Shown here one piece after another: positions 20,989 to 35,900 of a DNA stretch of 64,000 nt; positions within the stretch are counted from its first letter, which is position 1, and each line of letters opens with the position of its first letter. Under the pieces are notes generated by a model. That model was not told where the DNA came from. It made no database searches and saw only the letters and a list, made by a program, of their open reading frames with translations. Origin of the DNA: Hanleya hanleyi (taxonomy: Eukaryota > Mollusca > Polyplacophora > Lepidopleurida > Hanleyidae); the NCBI GenBank assembly GCA_036873755.1, contig JAVTVY010017418.1, positions 1 to 64,000 of the forward strand. Reading direction: 5' to 3'. The position numbers and the translations under genes were made by a program.

Positions 20989-23900
20989 CTGTGAAAGTAA
21001 AAAAGTAAATAGCAGTTTATCTCTAATTCTACCATAGCAATTATAACCAATTCACTTCCAATATAACAGGTATTTCCCAAATGAAAATCAAATCAGGCAA
21101 TAAAGAGCAAATCAGCAGAAATGAAACCCCGAGCGTTGAAACAATTGATTTGGCTTGGAACCCTAGCATTCATTACTTGCTATAGAGAGCAATCCCAATT
21201 GAGATCCAGTGGAAAGGTACCCACAATTACCGAATCTGACTCCCAATCCGGTCAGGTTTTCAGAAGTTATTGTACGGAAACAACATTTAAACTTGGCCCA
21301 CAGATGGTGCCATTTATTGGCGGATCAGCGTGAAAGACAATCCCAAGCCAGATATGGAGGCCAGGTACCCACATACCAAATTTGGAAAGAATCCATTCAA
21401 ATTTTCAAAAGATATTGTTCAGAAACCAAATTTTAACTTGGCCCCTAGGTGGCCCCACCCATGGGCGGATCAACGTGAAGAACAATTCCAATCTAGATCT
21501 TGAGGCAAGGTACCTACATACCAAATTTGAAAAGGATCGGTTCGGTTTTTCAAAAGTTATTGTCCGTAAACGAAATTTTAACTTGGCCCCCAATTGGCGC
21601 CACTTTTGGGTGGATCGGCAGGAAAAACAATCCCAAGCGAGATCTTGAGGCGAGGTACCCACATACCAAATTTGAAAAGAATCCATTCACTTTTCCTAAA
21701 GTTATTGTTCGGAAACGATATTTTAACTTGGCCCCCAGGTGGCACCACATACAGGCGGATCGACGAGAAAAACAATTCCAAGCAAGGCCTTGAGGCGAGG
21801 TATACACATACCAAATTTGAAAAGAATCCATTCAGTTTTTTTAAAGTTATTGCCCGGAAACGAAGTCGCACGGACGCACAGATGGACGGACGCATGGACC
21901 CCAATACTATAGTCCCCCTTTAGCCATTCGGGCGTCGGAGAACAATTAGCATACGATGAGAATCTGTCAACAAGTCTTATTGTGAAGCCAGAAAGCAAAA
22001 GTAATATACTCATCGTTAAATCTTTGTCTTTATATCTCTCAACAAATAGGTTTAACACTTGACAAAACAATACCAGTGAATCAAATTCTTAGTATATAAA
22101 CTTACTCCAAAAGGTCTTCAGGTAAGGATTTGATTCCCATCTTAATCTCAAGGCAGATGATATCGTCGTCTTTGCAGTCACAAGTACACTTCAACCCTGG
22201 CCTCATTCGAACGAATGGGTGGGGACATTCTCGGTCACACCTAAAACAGACGATTGCCTGTTAATACAAAATACATAATTCATAGTTTCACAGCTGATAT
22301 TAAAACAGGAGCCTTGATTTACGTCTTAGTAGTGTAACATTACTACTGCCTACCTCAACCCTTGTCAACATAAGAGGAGCGATAATCGAGAAGGTTGCGA
22401 GTTCTCAATTGATGTATACAACCACCGATTAATGGTACTAAGGAAGACATGTTCAAATGGAACAAAACAGGAGTGGATGCCACAAAAATTTCTTCAGCGA
22501 ACACCGACTGCATGTTGAGAGCACCTGGACTATCACTTTACTTTTAGAGTAAGAGTAGAACGGTTTAGTCCTGATGCGCAATTTTGTATGCATAAGTTAT
22601 AGGGAAGTTACATTTCAAGGCATCCAGGCATTCACATAAGCATATATTCCATAGGAGTTATAGATTCGATAGTCCAGAAGTTAAATACAGCCACCGATTC
22701 ACATGTGCAAGACTTTGTAATAGAATAGAATGAATTTTATGTTCTATGAGTTACTTAATATTGACCTTTGACCTATGTCACGTACCCTGGGAGACCTTTG
22801 ACCTCCTGACACTCACATTCCGTGTGGTTGATGAATTCTCGGTTCTCCACCATTTGAACCTTGTCTGGTTGTATTGAGTCTGGACCCGTCATCTCTAAAA
22901 CCTGTCATAATGAAGAAATATATTATATGCGATTATGAATGCTACGGAAATAGATCCCTGTCATCAATGTAATTTGTTGCGAAAAGATTTGTAAAAGAAT
23001 CCTAGTACTTCGTTCAAAATCGGATAGCGGTATATTTTATATCAAGATGACAATGGGTAAAACATTTAGGCGGTAATTCGCTATAACATTACTTCTTACA
23101 AACTTCATACACACTGTATACAATGAAAACCGCGCACGTTGAAGCATACATGCAGAATAAGAACGCCGTAATTGATGGTATCCTAAGTTAACTAAGATGG
23201 TAACTGTGCCAAACACAAGGGACGTCTTAGATAACTCGCCCACGACAAGCATGTCATCATATAAAACGTATTATCCCTCTTACAATCAAGTGAAAAGTAG
23301 CAGCACTTATATGATACAACTTTAATTTTTTAACGTACAGTACGGGTGATGCAAGGCGTGAAGTCTTGTCCAGCGATCTCGCGTTGGCAATCAAACTGAT
23401 GTCGTGTTACACGAGGGAGGTGGCAGGTCAATTCAGTAGTATCATGGCCCGCTCCTGCCAATTAATTGTCATTGTTCAAAGTTGCTCCGTGGATGACACC
23501 ACTTCTGACATCGTGAAATGATATTTCGGTGGGCGGCACATCCTAGATGAGGATAGATGCATTATCGCACATCTTTAGCACATGCACACGACGTCCGTCT
23601 ATGGAGAATTTGTACGCCTCCGAATTCATAGGAACTTGATGTCATTGTCAATCACTTAACCAGTGCCTGTTGTGCCGATAACGTTTCAACAATCAAACAT
23701 AACTTAACCAGAGACTGTGGTTTCGCTAATAGCATTTCCCTTTGATTCCTTTATATAACGCTTCCTATATAAATAAATAGAAGCAATACCGTATTAAAAC
23801 GAGCGAGAGCATGCTGCATGGGACTGAGTATAGATGAAAAGGAGACACTCACAAAGAATGACTTGACTATGACTTCTATTGATTTCGGTCCGCATACTTT

Positions 23901-26900
23901 AGACGCGTTGTGACAACATCCGCTCACATTCCGACACCGGTATACTACAGTGCATTCTGGGAAATATAGCTTGTGTTTTGAGTCTCCGTCTGCCCGAACG
24001 TGGGTGATTTCTGGCTGTGGATATCTGCAGTCTGCTAACCTGCTCTTTTCCATCTCATCGATATGTTCGTATGCTCTTTCTAAATCTGCAGATAAAACAA
24101 AGTGATATACATGTAGAACTAAGGCATAGCGTTTTTGCTTTCATTATCAAACTAAACTTGATAATACGGATGCTTCGAGATGGCAATCTTTAGTAATGTT
24201 AGCCTATAGTAATGGACCCACCTGACTGTGGGTAAATGACTGAGTGATGCAACAACAACAACATTTGTCGTGTTAGCTGGCAGAATTTGAGAGCGAAACG
24301 AGACCGTTCTACGTCACGGCTTCATCCTCTCCCAGCGTGCTTTGCGCTACGCTCCATTTACCCCTGTAGGGTCTCGTCATTTTTTTGCAGGATTCTTGCA
24401 GAAACCAAGAACTGTTCTGTCTAACTGTTTTACTGATCGCAAAACGTATATATATATCTCGAAATGCACTCAATAGATCACTCAATGCATTTCAAAACGG
24501 CAGTGTCACATAGTTTGAAGGCAGCTTTTTGACAAATTACCCTAGGACTATATGTTGCAGAAATATATATCGGTGAGTCGCGGCTAATGTCAATTCGCCC
24601 AGATAGACGGTCGCAATATTCATTTACTGTGGCAACAGATGATTCTGGTCAACTCCGGCACAGTCTGTGAGACCTGACAGCGCTAAAAGGAGAGGCGCGA
24701 AGCAGAACGTAATGAATGCCTGTAGAGCTTGTTCACGGTTGTGTAGGTTGTGTATGAAGCTGGGTATGGCTCCTATAAATAGTGAGCCAATTAGAAAGCT
24801 CGTCTTAATTCAAAATTGCATGGGTCGAATGACCAATCGTTGGGGGAAACAACTGAAACAGCTCACTCTCACTGTCTGTCAATACCTCTACAGTACGGTC
24901 AAACTTTAAACTTTGACTGTCCTGACAGAATGCTGGTGGCCAGTCTGTTGTCGTCATCTTTATGGGAAAGCCATGTATCCTAATTGATAGCTCAAATAAT
25001 CTGAGGCCTACATCATTCGGGGGTACATGTATGTGAACAGAACAGCCTCTTGCTGTCGCTCGATGATGTGGTTGAACTGGTTTGTTTTTTGTTGTTTTTT
25101 TTCACAGAAGGAATTGCCTTGCAGGATAATCTTCGTAACGTACACATATCATACTTCACGGCGATGGAGGCTTCAATCATTGCATCTGATGCTACGTTTT
25201 CTAACTTGAGTTTTGTTTTCCGCTTTACCTGGGGCAAGGTCCGTAACGAAAATCATGCATTTTACATTTTTACAGCTGTTTAAATGAACACTCGCAATCA
25301 AAGCGTGACTGAGATACATTATACTCCAGAAAGCGACTTGAAAATTCATTTGGATACAGAATACTGGTCAATGACTAGAACTTTATCTTAAGATTATCAT
25401 TATATCTGGCTGTGATCATTGAAAATATTTGGCCGCTTACATGAAACTATCTTGTGTTTTATAGAAAAAATATTTTATGTATAATTATAATATATATATA
25501 ATTGGAATTGATGATAACTGTCGTACGAATAAGGTCTTGCGAATACTGACACGGAGTTTTTTTCTTTTTTTCTTTGTGGACGACGGCTGAATACTGTATG
25601 CCGGATACCTATACTTCGATATGTTTTTGTGAAACGAGAAATTGTTTGAACATTATAGTCAACAATTTGTCGATGTCGTGGAGATACCGTGATAAATTTG
25701 TCATTCGCTTTAGATATGTTCACTCTACAGCCAATAGACAGTCGTCATCTAAATACATGAATTGCAAGCACCTTAAAGGTGCGCTGACCCCTCAGCCCGA
25801 TTTTTTTCTGGTCAGGTAGGATATGGTTTGCGTGATATACATGTATGTACCATACATATAATAGACTCGAGTTGCATAACGCGAGCGCTGCGGCGGGATT
25901 ACAGCATGCATGAAAGTGTAGCTTGATCAATGGCAAGAAAGATCATGCATGAGCAAGTATGATAACAGGTTATTGGCATAGAAACACATTGATTGACATA
26001 TGCCCAAAATTATCTTTATTATTTGGAGGTGTGGGGGGGGGGGGGATAAGCTCGAGGTACACAAACAGGTTCAAAATTGATGTGGGTCCGGCCAGAAATA
26101 GACTGTAAGTTTACCAGCAAACTACTAACAATAACAACCTGACTGCATAGTCCCATAGAAGCCTGCAACACACAAAATATAGATTTTCTTCCTGGATCAG
26201 CAAACCAGTAGGCAAAAACATACCTGCTAGTGTATTGTTTCATTTTCAACAGTTTCATTTTTATCCTGCTCAACTGCCTGAGACACATGCATGAGTGGTG
26301 CTATTAAACCACCAGAATGAAATTTAATAGGCCAAAATATGTACAACAATAATCACATTGGTTGGTTGTTAACTGTCAAAAACTGGACCCAAACTGTTTT
26401 TGCCAACCGTATACTTGTTGCACACCATAAGCGCATCAAAGACCATCTAAAAAATTGGTTATAGTTTCTCTAATCCGTATCCAGACATGCCGCCGATATA
26501 TCACAATAATGTGTGAATTGAGAAGCAACTGGGAGTCACGTTTTCAATAAAGAAGCAGCAAAAAAGTTTGTTTTCAAATTAAAGATATTCTTGAATACAG
26601 GCCTAAAATAATTAGATGCCACTGCCCCTGTCACATCAAAATCTGCTAAACCTCCAGAAACTTTACTGGCCTACTTGCTGAGGAATTAAAGTACCAGAGC
26701 CTGCAGTAACAAGTTTTGTGAATTAATTTAAAGCCTTGAGGTTCCATCCAGTGATAACCATTCTCAGATGGTGTTAATCTCAAATGGACCGCAACACAGG
26801 TCTTCCTGGAATCAGGGAACCTTCACAAGTCAAAATGCAACATACAATCAAGAGTTCCCAATGGGCATATCTCAGATGGTCTGAATCTCGAATGGACCGC

Positions 26901-29900
26901 TACACAGGGCTTCTTGGAATCCGGGAACCCTCAAGAGTGAAAATGCAACATACAACCTAGGGTTCTCAATGGGCATATCTCCAGATGGTCTAAATCTCGA
27001 ATGGACCGCTATACAGAGCTTTTTGGAATCAGGGAACCCTCAAGAGTCACAATGTAACATACAACCAAGGGTTCCTGATGAGCATAGATAGCAGTGCACA
27101 AGGTAAGCATCAATAAACAATAAAAAATAATTAAAAATCATAAAATCATCATAGCCATCTGAAAACCTAATCATTTCATCAGTTACCATACAGGAAGCTC
27201 TCACCAAAGTTTGGTCAGGCCCGACTTAATAGATCTGCAGATATTCAGCGGACAAGAACACATGTTGACGGACGGACGGACGGACGACCGGACGGACGTA
27301 CGTACATGGCAACGACAAGACCCCGCAGCCCTATGGGCTGAGGGGTAATAATTAATCAATAATCGAAAATTTTGTCCACAACATCAGCCGATTTCGATAT
27401 GAACAGATAATATGTATAGACTTTTTCAAGAATTTCATGACCAAGTATGCATATGTATCTTCTCAAATCCAAACGCACCATCTATCATGTCGCGGTGAAC
27501 ATGTGCCCTGGAGCGCTTGTGTCTTCTCTTTATATGAAATCTTTCATATCTATTTTTGTCAAAGAACATGACACACGTAGGCTGCTGTCAGTCTCTGTCT
27601 GTGGTTCCTTTATGGATGAGGTCAAATGACCTTGCTCATCCTCCGTCTATTGTACGTGCACCAATCCTTAAGAAACAGAAAATTTCAAGTGTTGTGCCAC
27701 CGGCGCTTTGTCGTTTCTGCGTGTGTTAAACATTAGCATATTTGTACATATTATTTCATGTATGTGTATACGTATATGCCTTACAAATATGAGGTAAGTT
27801 TCATTCACGTGGATCATGACTGACTTACTATAGATAAATGTATTATGAATGTTTAAAACATATTTTTCGCGCAAATACTAACATGACTTTCTTTTTGCAA
27901 CATGCCACGAGAAGTGCGTTACTTACATAATTTGTGTTAACATTTATACAATATGTCATGATATAGTTTAGGTACGTAGAGAATAAACCTATCTGTAGAT
28001 AATAAAACCAAACGATATCCAGGTGCTATTGGTACAATACACACATATATAAATATAGTAAATATAGTCTGTGTATTGTATATGAATTAAGGTTCGAACA
28101 TCGAGGGTTATTAAACCTAAAAGCATTTTCTCTACTATAACTTGAGAAAGCCCTGCTTTTAGAGATTTGTTCAAGTTTATTAAACGCCATGAAGTTTGGT
28201 ATAAAACCGCAACTTCAGTGAACTGAAATAATATGCTTACAATGAGATTGAAACACGTGAATATTACTGTGATTAGTGAGTGTCCTAGATCAAATTCAAG
28301 TGATCTTCGATGAATAACATAAAACATAAACGAGGTTATATTAAAGGGATGCGGCAATATTTTTGGTTAGCTGAAATATTGTAGGCCTACAGTATACCCC
28401 AAACGGTATCGTGCAATTTTGTACAAATCCGGAGATCAAAAAGAAACCGTCAGACATCCCTGCTTGACAAAGCGGATTGTCACTTGGCAAAATCATCCTG
28501 ATTCTGCATCTTTTTAATGTGAAATTGCTAAACCCGGTCCCTGACACAGAATAATTGTATATGTCTGTACATGTAAAGCCGGAATTGTAAGAAAACGTTA
28601 CCAATACCAAACTAAAATTTAAATCAGCCCAATTTAAATTTCGGTCAATATTTCAATAACCACATAAAAAAAATGAACATAATTTCTGACGATACTCTGA
28701 TATTTTATTGCCTCAGCATGCCGATTATTTCAAAATAGATCTAGTGTAATAACAACCGTCGCGAATTTTCAAAATGGCTGCCATCAGTTTCCAAAATGGC
28801 CTCCCGATTTTCATCTCGGGGCATTTTGGGCACACTTTTGGATGGAAATCCAGAAAAAAAATATTCGTTCCATCTATGTTCACTTCTATGGTTATTCCAA
28901 CCTCATTAAGCATACCTTTCTGCGAATCGACATGGCCGCAAGTTTCCAAAGTACCGCTGACGTTTTTAATCAAACAAACGAGCTTATAACCCAATATGAA
29001 AACTAAAAACGCACAGATGGTATATCCGCTCTTATCTTTCTGAGATTCCGGTAAATAACCGGGGATGGTGACAGATTGGATTGAAAAATCTTGGATACCG
29101 AGATAAGCACTACCTCAAGATATGAACAAAGCATGGTTTGTTTCCAATTGCAATATCTCATTCATGGCAAACGGAATCAGCTGGCGCCCATGTCGATTTG
29201 AATACAGCATGATCTTGTCCATCTAATTGTCCATTTAATCGTATGCAACTATGAGAATGTCGTTATAGAGATGCCCCACAAGTAGTTTCAACTTAGTGGT
29301 TTCAGTTTTGTGAAATTGGGAAGGGTTTATTGGGCCACAAAATCAATCCAGCAATCTGGCGGTTTAATATTTTCACTTTCAAGATTTGTTCGCTACGTAC
29401 ACCACATAAAAACATCTTCTCAACTTGAAAATTTCTTATGCCCATGCAATCTCTTATCAGGGTCGACGTCTATGTTTTGAGCGAAATATGTCTAAAATCA
29501 TATGAAATATACGTTATTCCCTGTATAAATGTTTTATTTTATATCTATGTCTATATATCTATATCTAGATGTATGGCTTCGTTTAATAGTAGTGAAGTGA
29601 ACAGGGTGGGTACAAGATGCTGTGTTTATGTGACGAGTTCGATCACCTCGCAAACCAATACTATAAAAACTAGTTAAATTGTTATAGGTTTCACTCAAGG
29701 GTTCTTGTGTTTGGCTATTAATAACGTTCATCTTTTAAAATGATATAGCAGACAAGTCACTGGCATTACGTTTCATATTGTAAACTAATCCGGAGCTTAA
29801 GGGGTCGTTTAAGCATGTTTTGAAAATTTCCATCGAGTTTGAATGACATGAAAATCATTTTGTCAACATCATCAAACCTTTTCCCGCTATATGCTTTGAT

Positions 29901-32900
29901 GAGCACATCAGCGACGATACTTTAAAGTCGAATTACATGTAGCATCCGGAAGCACTTTCCGGATTTGGAGTATCGTAACGTCGTTGAATTAGTGTGTTAG
30001 GTAAACTATACAGAAATAAGCTTCGAAGCATTCGACCATTCCATCGTATGCCTTCTTATGTCTCCGTTATGTCAGGTGATGTGTGTTCACATTAGCATTT
30101 TTTATTCCAGGGGAGTTCACGTGAGATGTGTATTTTGCGTTTTCTGTAATATATTCACATGATGTGCTCAGGTATTAATCGTACCTTCAAAACGGTACAG
30201 GTGAACTGCTAGATGCAGATTGTAATATTGTATCAAGAGGGGAGAGTGTATGTTATGTATTCACAATATTATCTATTGTCATATATAGTAATAGTACTGA
30301 AGGCATAGACGCCTATCCCCGATGAGAACTTGCACTTTCATCAACTTGAAGATTCTTGAAGACTATCGAGTATGTATGGTGCCCCTACGGCATATTTACG
30401 ACTTAGTAATTATGTGGATCGGGAATATCTATGTTATGAAGATAATCGGATACAAGCAGGTAGTGTAGGCTAAGATGAGAGACTTGTGTTTATGGAAAGT
30501 TTTATTTCCATATCAAGTTTATAACTTGATTGGCTAATAAGATTTTGAAAACATGAGAAACTATGTTAACCCCAAAGTGGTCACTGGAATAGATATATTT
30601 ATATGAACTAAAATAAGGCTCAGATGGCGGCCATCTTGGAAATCTAAGGTGGCCGGTAATGCACCATAGCTATTGTGAAATATTCGTCTTGCTATACCCC
30701 TAAAATAACAGTTTATCAACCAGAATAATGTATATATTGCGCGGATAAAGAATTATTGACTGAAATCGGCTTCGGATCGCGGCCATCTTGAAATTCAAGA
30801 TGGCCGTCTTGGCTATATGACTTGTCTAACATTGATATGAGATTTTCTATCAATATTCTGACAAACGACCTACAAAAATATTGCCAAACAGATAAAACAG
30901 TGCGGGATTCTAGATGATAATATGGACCTACATAGGAGAAGTTCGGGGTGGCTCCATATCTAGACATGCTCCCCAGGCCACGATGTACCTTTATGCCCAA
31001 TTTTATGCTTTTATGAAAAAGGCACAATCTTTTTCACACATTGACTGGACTATTTCAAGACATTCGCCAGTTGATAGATCACGTGTCGCATCTATAAATC
31101 GATAAAAAATATTTTCTGAATTCATAAAAGTAACTTGCCCTACTTAGGGATGTATTCAGTACCCTTATACCTTCCTATCCCGTTTGAACGGATGACACAA
31201 CAGAGGGTAGAGCTCGTAAACCTGATGCTTACCTTCAACCGTTGATGGGACGGGGTCTTGCAAGGCGAAATCACCATACACTTGGTAATCTGGATAATCT
31301 TCGCTAGGAGACAGTTCTCTAGAATGTAAATGTCCCGGTATTGTTTTTAATATTCTGGCATTCAATAGCTCATCTATTTCACTGTCTGATATACCTTCCC
31401 GGTCATAAAATATCCTTAATAAGTCATAATGACTTCTTGTTTCTGCTAACTGTCGTCGAAAGGTTTTCAAACTCACAGCACGTAATCTCACTTCCTGTGG
31501 AGAAAAAATCAAACGGTCAGAATGCAAGTGAAATTTCACTGTTCACAATTAAAAAGAAGTTATAGACCCAGGGCATTTCAGTGTTACAAAGGCATTGACA
31601 AAAGTTTCGTATGAGCATTAAGGATAGCCAACTGCACAAGCTGACCTTTCTACCAAACATAAACACTTAAGTGAGTTAATATTCACCCCTGGGCTACAGC
31701 AAATCATAAGTTAGTTGGATGATGACGGTTGCATTTGGCATCTCGTTATATATAACATTTAAGGTCGTACAAACCATGACTGGACTTTCACAAAGAACAA
31801 AGAACGGATAAATAGTGTCAAACAATAATAACGCTTATTCACTGATAGTTACCCTCAGCGGTGATCATGTGAGACAGGTGTGCATCAATCCGGCAAAAAA
31901 CTTTTGTCCCAGAACGGGATTTGGAATTCTAAAATTTCACATGCATAAGCAAACATTTCTTCGCTAAAATAGTCTCACGTGGAGAAAGAATTTATATAGT
32001 ACTATATTAAAGAGCAATATATTTTTATGCTACAAATTTGGCTTCCATCAGTACAGCTTCGTCAAGAACCAACACACTGTTTGAAAGCATTGTACGCTTT
32101 CTCGGTTGTGTGATGGCTACCGCGACAAATTTGTCACTCGATCTAGCTAGATGCGTATTCTCGGAAGCCGATTGGCACTGACTATGTAGCCACAATAGAA
32201 ACTCAGTGGACAGTCGTCGTTCAAACCGACAGAACATTTATGCGTCAAAAGCGAGAATAAATCCTTGATTATTAAAGCAACATTTCAGCTCAAGTTATTA
32301 TATAAGCTGCGTTGGTTTCAAGTCTCAAAATTGTTGAAACTCATGAAGTCTTCCAATGAACCAGATTCTATCTGTTGTTTTTATATTCCTAATCCACTTT
32401 TTCATTGGTTCTCGCCATGAGTAGAAGACTTGGTTGAACCAAATTGGGACGGAGGAACCGCAACTGGCAATGCGACAAGAAAAGACTAGATGTACGGTGA
32501 CCGGGTACGGAAGATGGTAAAATCCTTCAACAATAGAAGCAGAATCCGTTAATCGGCGTTCTAACGTTCATTTGCCGCAAGCGTGATAAGCTATTGGTGT
32601 TGTATTTCCTTGGACTTACCCATACGATCCATCAAAATGGTATTATTTTACTATGAGCTCAAATACGATGCAATTATGGGATAATACGTAGGCGCACAGA
32701 GAGCTTGTATGTTCGTGCAAAATAAAGATTTCAAATTTAGCCACGTGCCTCACACAGCAAATTTGACAATCTAGCCCCAGAACTCACTTTATCTGCGAAA
32801 ACTGACCTCTGGCGGAAACGGAAACGTCGCACCTGTTTGTTTACTTTCTTCTTTATTCTACTTTTTATGTGTTTTGTACTCTGTCCCAAATGGGATGCTC

Positions 32901-35900
32901 AGTACAATACAAAATCTTATCTTATCATGCGCGCAATTAATTTTCGGCGGAACCAATCTTGCATTCGTCTACTTCAGTATTGGCGGAAATTAGCCCAGTT
33001 GCTGAGTTCTGGGGATAGATTGCTATAATTCAACTAAACATAGAAATAGTTTTGTTCGTTTGGTTAAAATTAACTGAATTTCACAATAAAATGCGTCCGG
33101 ATCTCTCGATTATCAAAGGCACTATTTCGTAGCCGGCTCACTGCGTGATCGTCATACGCTCCCCACCGGTGGGGATTTGTGCGTTCTATGTGAAAGGCTT
33201 GTTCCGCCAATACGGAAATAGCCGAACGTGAGATTGCAAATTTGATTGATCATCTGGGAATAGCCGTCACTGCTCGTCAATAGCCGGCAATGCCCGTCAA
33301 TAGCCGTCAATGCTCGTCCGGTGATCACTATTCGGTGACCGCGTCTACCGTAAAGCTAGCGTCGGCATCTGCTCTTGGAACAGTTAGAAATGAGAAAAAG
33401 CGTTTAAACCGTTTGTAACACAAGGAGTTCATATGGCAAGCCGTTTCGGTATTTAACGGATTATTCCACATATGTTGAAAAGTTTTGCACATATGTACAA
33501 AAGAATTCCACATATGTGTAAAAAACAGTTTTTAGATATATGCTGAATAAAACTTTTACACTTATGTGGAATAAATCCCCACTTTTAAACTTATGTTGAA
33601 AAGTTTATACATATGTTGAAAACTTTTTGACATTTGTGCAAAAGTTTTCAACATATGCGGAATAATCGATTAAATACTGAAACGGCTTGTCATAAGTTCA
33701 ACGTGTATTTTTGTTTCTGGACAATGTAACGTTGATTTCTTAAAGTACAAGTACTTGAACATTCAGCAGATGTACTATATATTTATATTCTGTCATTGCT
33801 CTATAACACTGTCAGATCTCGAATTTCACAGCATTGCTCCCAGCCAGGAACACAACACTGTCTTTAATTATGGGAAATTTTGTGGACGAGTGGCGCACAG
33901 CTGGAAGTGTTCCTCCCGTAAAGTGGATCTCGTATTGTGATGACAAAGAACACCGAGTATGTCTTGAATGTCTTATTATGTGTTCGCCCTTACAACCACA
34001 GTGGTTTGGGGGTGTTTCATAGTAAATGTCTTTCTACTAGAATACTATAATATCTCTCATATTTCACTGATATTGGACATTATAAAACTACTAGTACCTT
34101 CTATATATTCTACCCTGTATACATCCAATCTTCTCGACGACACACGGGTCTTGGGATATATAAGAGAATAGTAAGAATTTTCGCAATTTTCCGGAGGAGT
34201 ACCCCCGCGTAACGATCCTTAATAGCTCAAGTGTTGGTCGTGATTTCCGATAAAGAACATTTTAGCGCCCGACATTGCGGTCATTTTCCCCATAATCACT
34301 TGCGTATAAATAAGAACAGTTTGTGCTGTTTTGTTTATTCGGATTATATCTATATGCCTCCTTCAACTCGGCAATGAGAGAATGATATGAAAAATCTCTT
34401 CAAATTATTGACCCGAAAATCCTTCACTGACGACTGTCTATAGAATGTCCTACCTGCATGCTGATTATTGACGCCGAAATCCCTTTGGGACGATTGCTTT
34501 ATTGACCTTCGGATTCCAAACTCGCATTTTTGGTATTTTAATATCAAAGATTGAGTGACCACTGCGGTAACCGTACTTCAGTGCTTAACTATGCGTTTGA
34601 AAGGAGGAGCACGGCGACATTCCCAGACAAGATATCAACCATATTCCTGAATTCGTTTGATCACTCTACGCTGAAAACACAAAATATGTACTTGTACAGT
34701 TTCCACAAACTAATTTGCATACATTCCGAAATATCAAATCTAGATTTCAAACTCCAGTATCTCTGAAACCGTTTGGAGTATCTATATGCGGACAATGAGA
34801 TATTACTCGGACCCATGAGCACGTCCAGCTTCTCAACGTGACCCAGACCATTCAGGTTCCCCCCCCCCCCTCCCTCCCCCACCCCCCCAATTAGAATGCT
34901 CATTCTCCTTATTCCGACTTTGGTTATTTATGGCTTGACGGATTCTTTTCAGATTTTTTGTACGCCTATGGCATTAGAAATCTTGCATGATGATGATGGA
35001 ATTCCACTTCCCCCACTTAAACGATCACGAATGATACAAGGAATATAGTATACCAAGACATGAAACACTCCGCTTCGCCTGTCAACTAAAGGGTCAGGCA
35101 AAGTTGCGTCAACCAAAGTTTGTTAACAGTTTGAACGACAGTTTGTTGTTAAAATTCATATATCAATCCCCTGGTTTCTAACGATAGAAATTCCATTTTT
35201 TCACCTCATGCAGCGGCGACAGTTGACCTTGCTGGTCAAACTGTTATCTCTGTCTCATTGTAGCATTATTAATCCTACCAGGCGGGGTGTGATTATGGTC
35301 CGGCCCCTACCAAACTTTCTGCGCTATCTCCGGAACGACAAAAAAAATTTCCGTTTATCATATTGGGGTTATTTTTTAGCCTATTTGCATACCCCCACCA
35401 CCACCACCACCGAACAGAGAAGCACGGGTAAAATCAAGATGGCGGCCATGTGATGTCCCGGAAAAGCAGAGATTTTGAAGAAAAATTATGAAAACATCAC
35501 TTTTCCGAGGACAAGTGGACAAACAACTATTTTATTTTACATCAGATTAATATTTACTAATTTATCATGTATTTTTTTGCGGGGGAATTACAAAAACAAA
35601 AAATTCAAAAAATCTGATCGAAAAATGTCATCAAAGCGGCCATCTTTGATTTTTTACGTTTTCTGATAGAACTTGACCCAAGGGTATAGTGTGTTTCAGC
35701 CCCCTAGCTCAATAAGTAGGGCAAGCTGAGTAGCTAGCAGGTCCCCTGCCAAAAAGCTTGTCTGGAAATGGGCTTCTCACACACACGGGATATAATCACC
35801 ATATATATTTTGTGTGATGGTAAATTGTTGCTAGGAGTGTGATGTTGTTGATGTGAAGGAGATATAATTGTGAAGGACAAGGTTGCAAATTGTCTATGGA

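Noticed and set aside
35698..35760. tRNA- or SINE-like head (TAGCTCAATAAGTAGG resembles a pol III A box)
   Set aside because: No matching B box (GGTTCGAANCC) at the right distance and no cloverleaf can be drawn. It is part of the tandem-array element.
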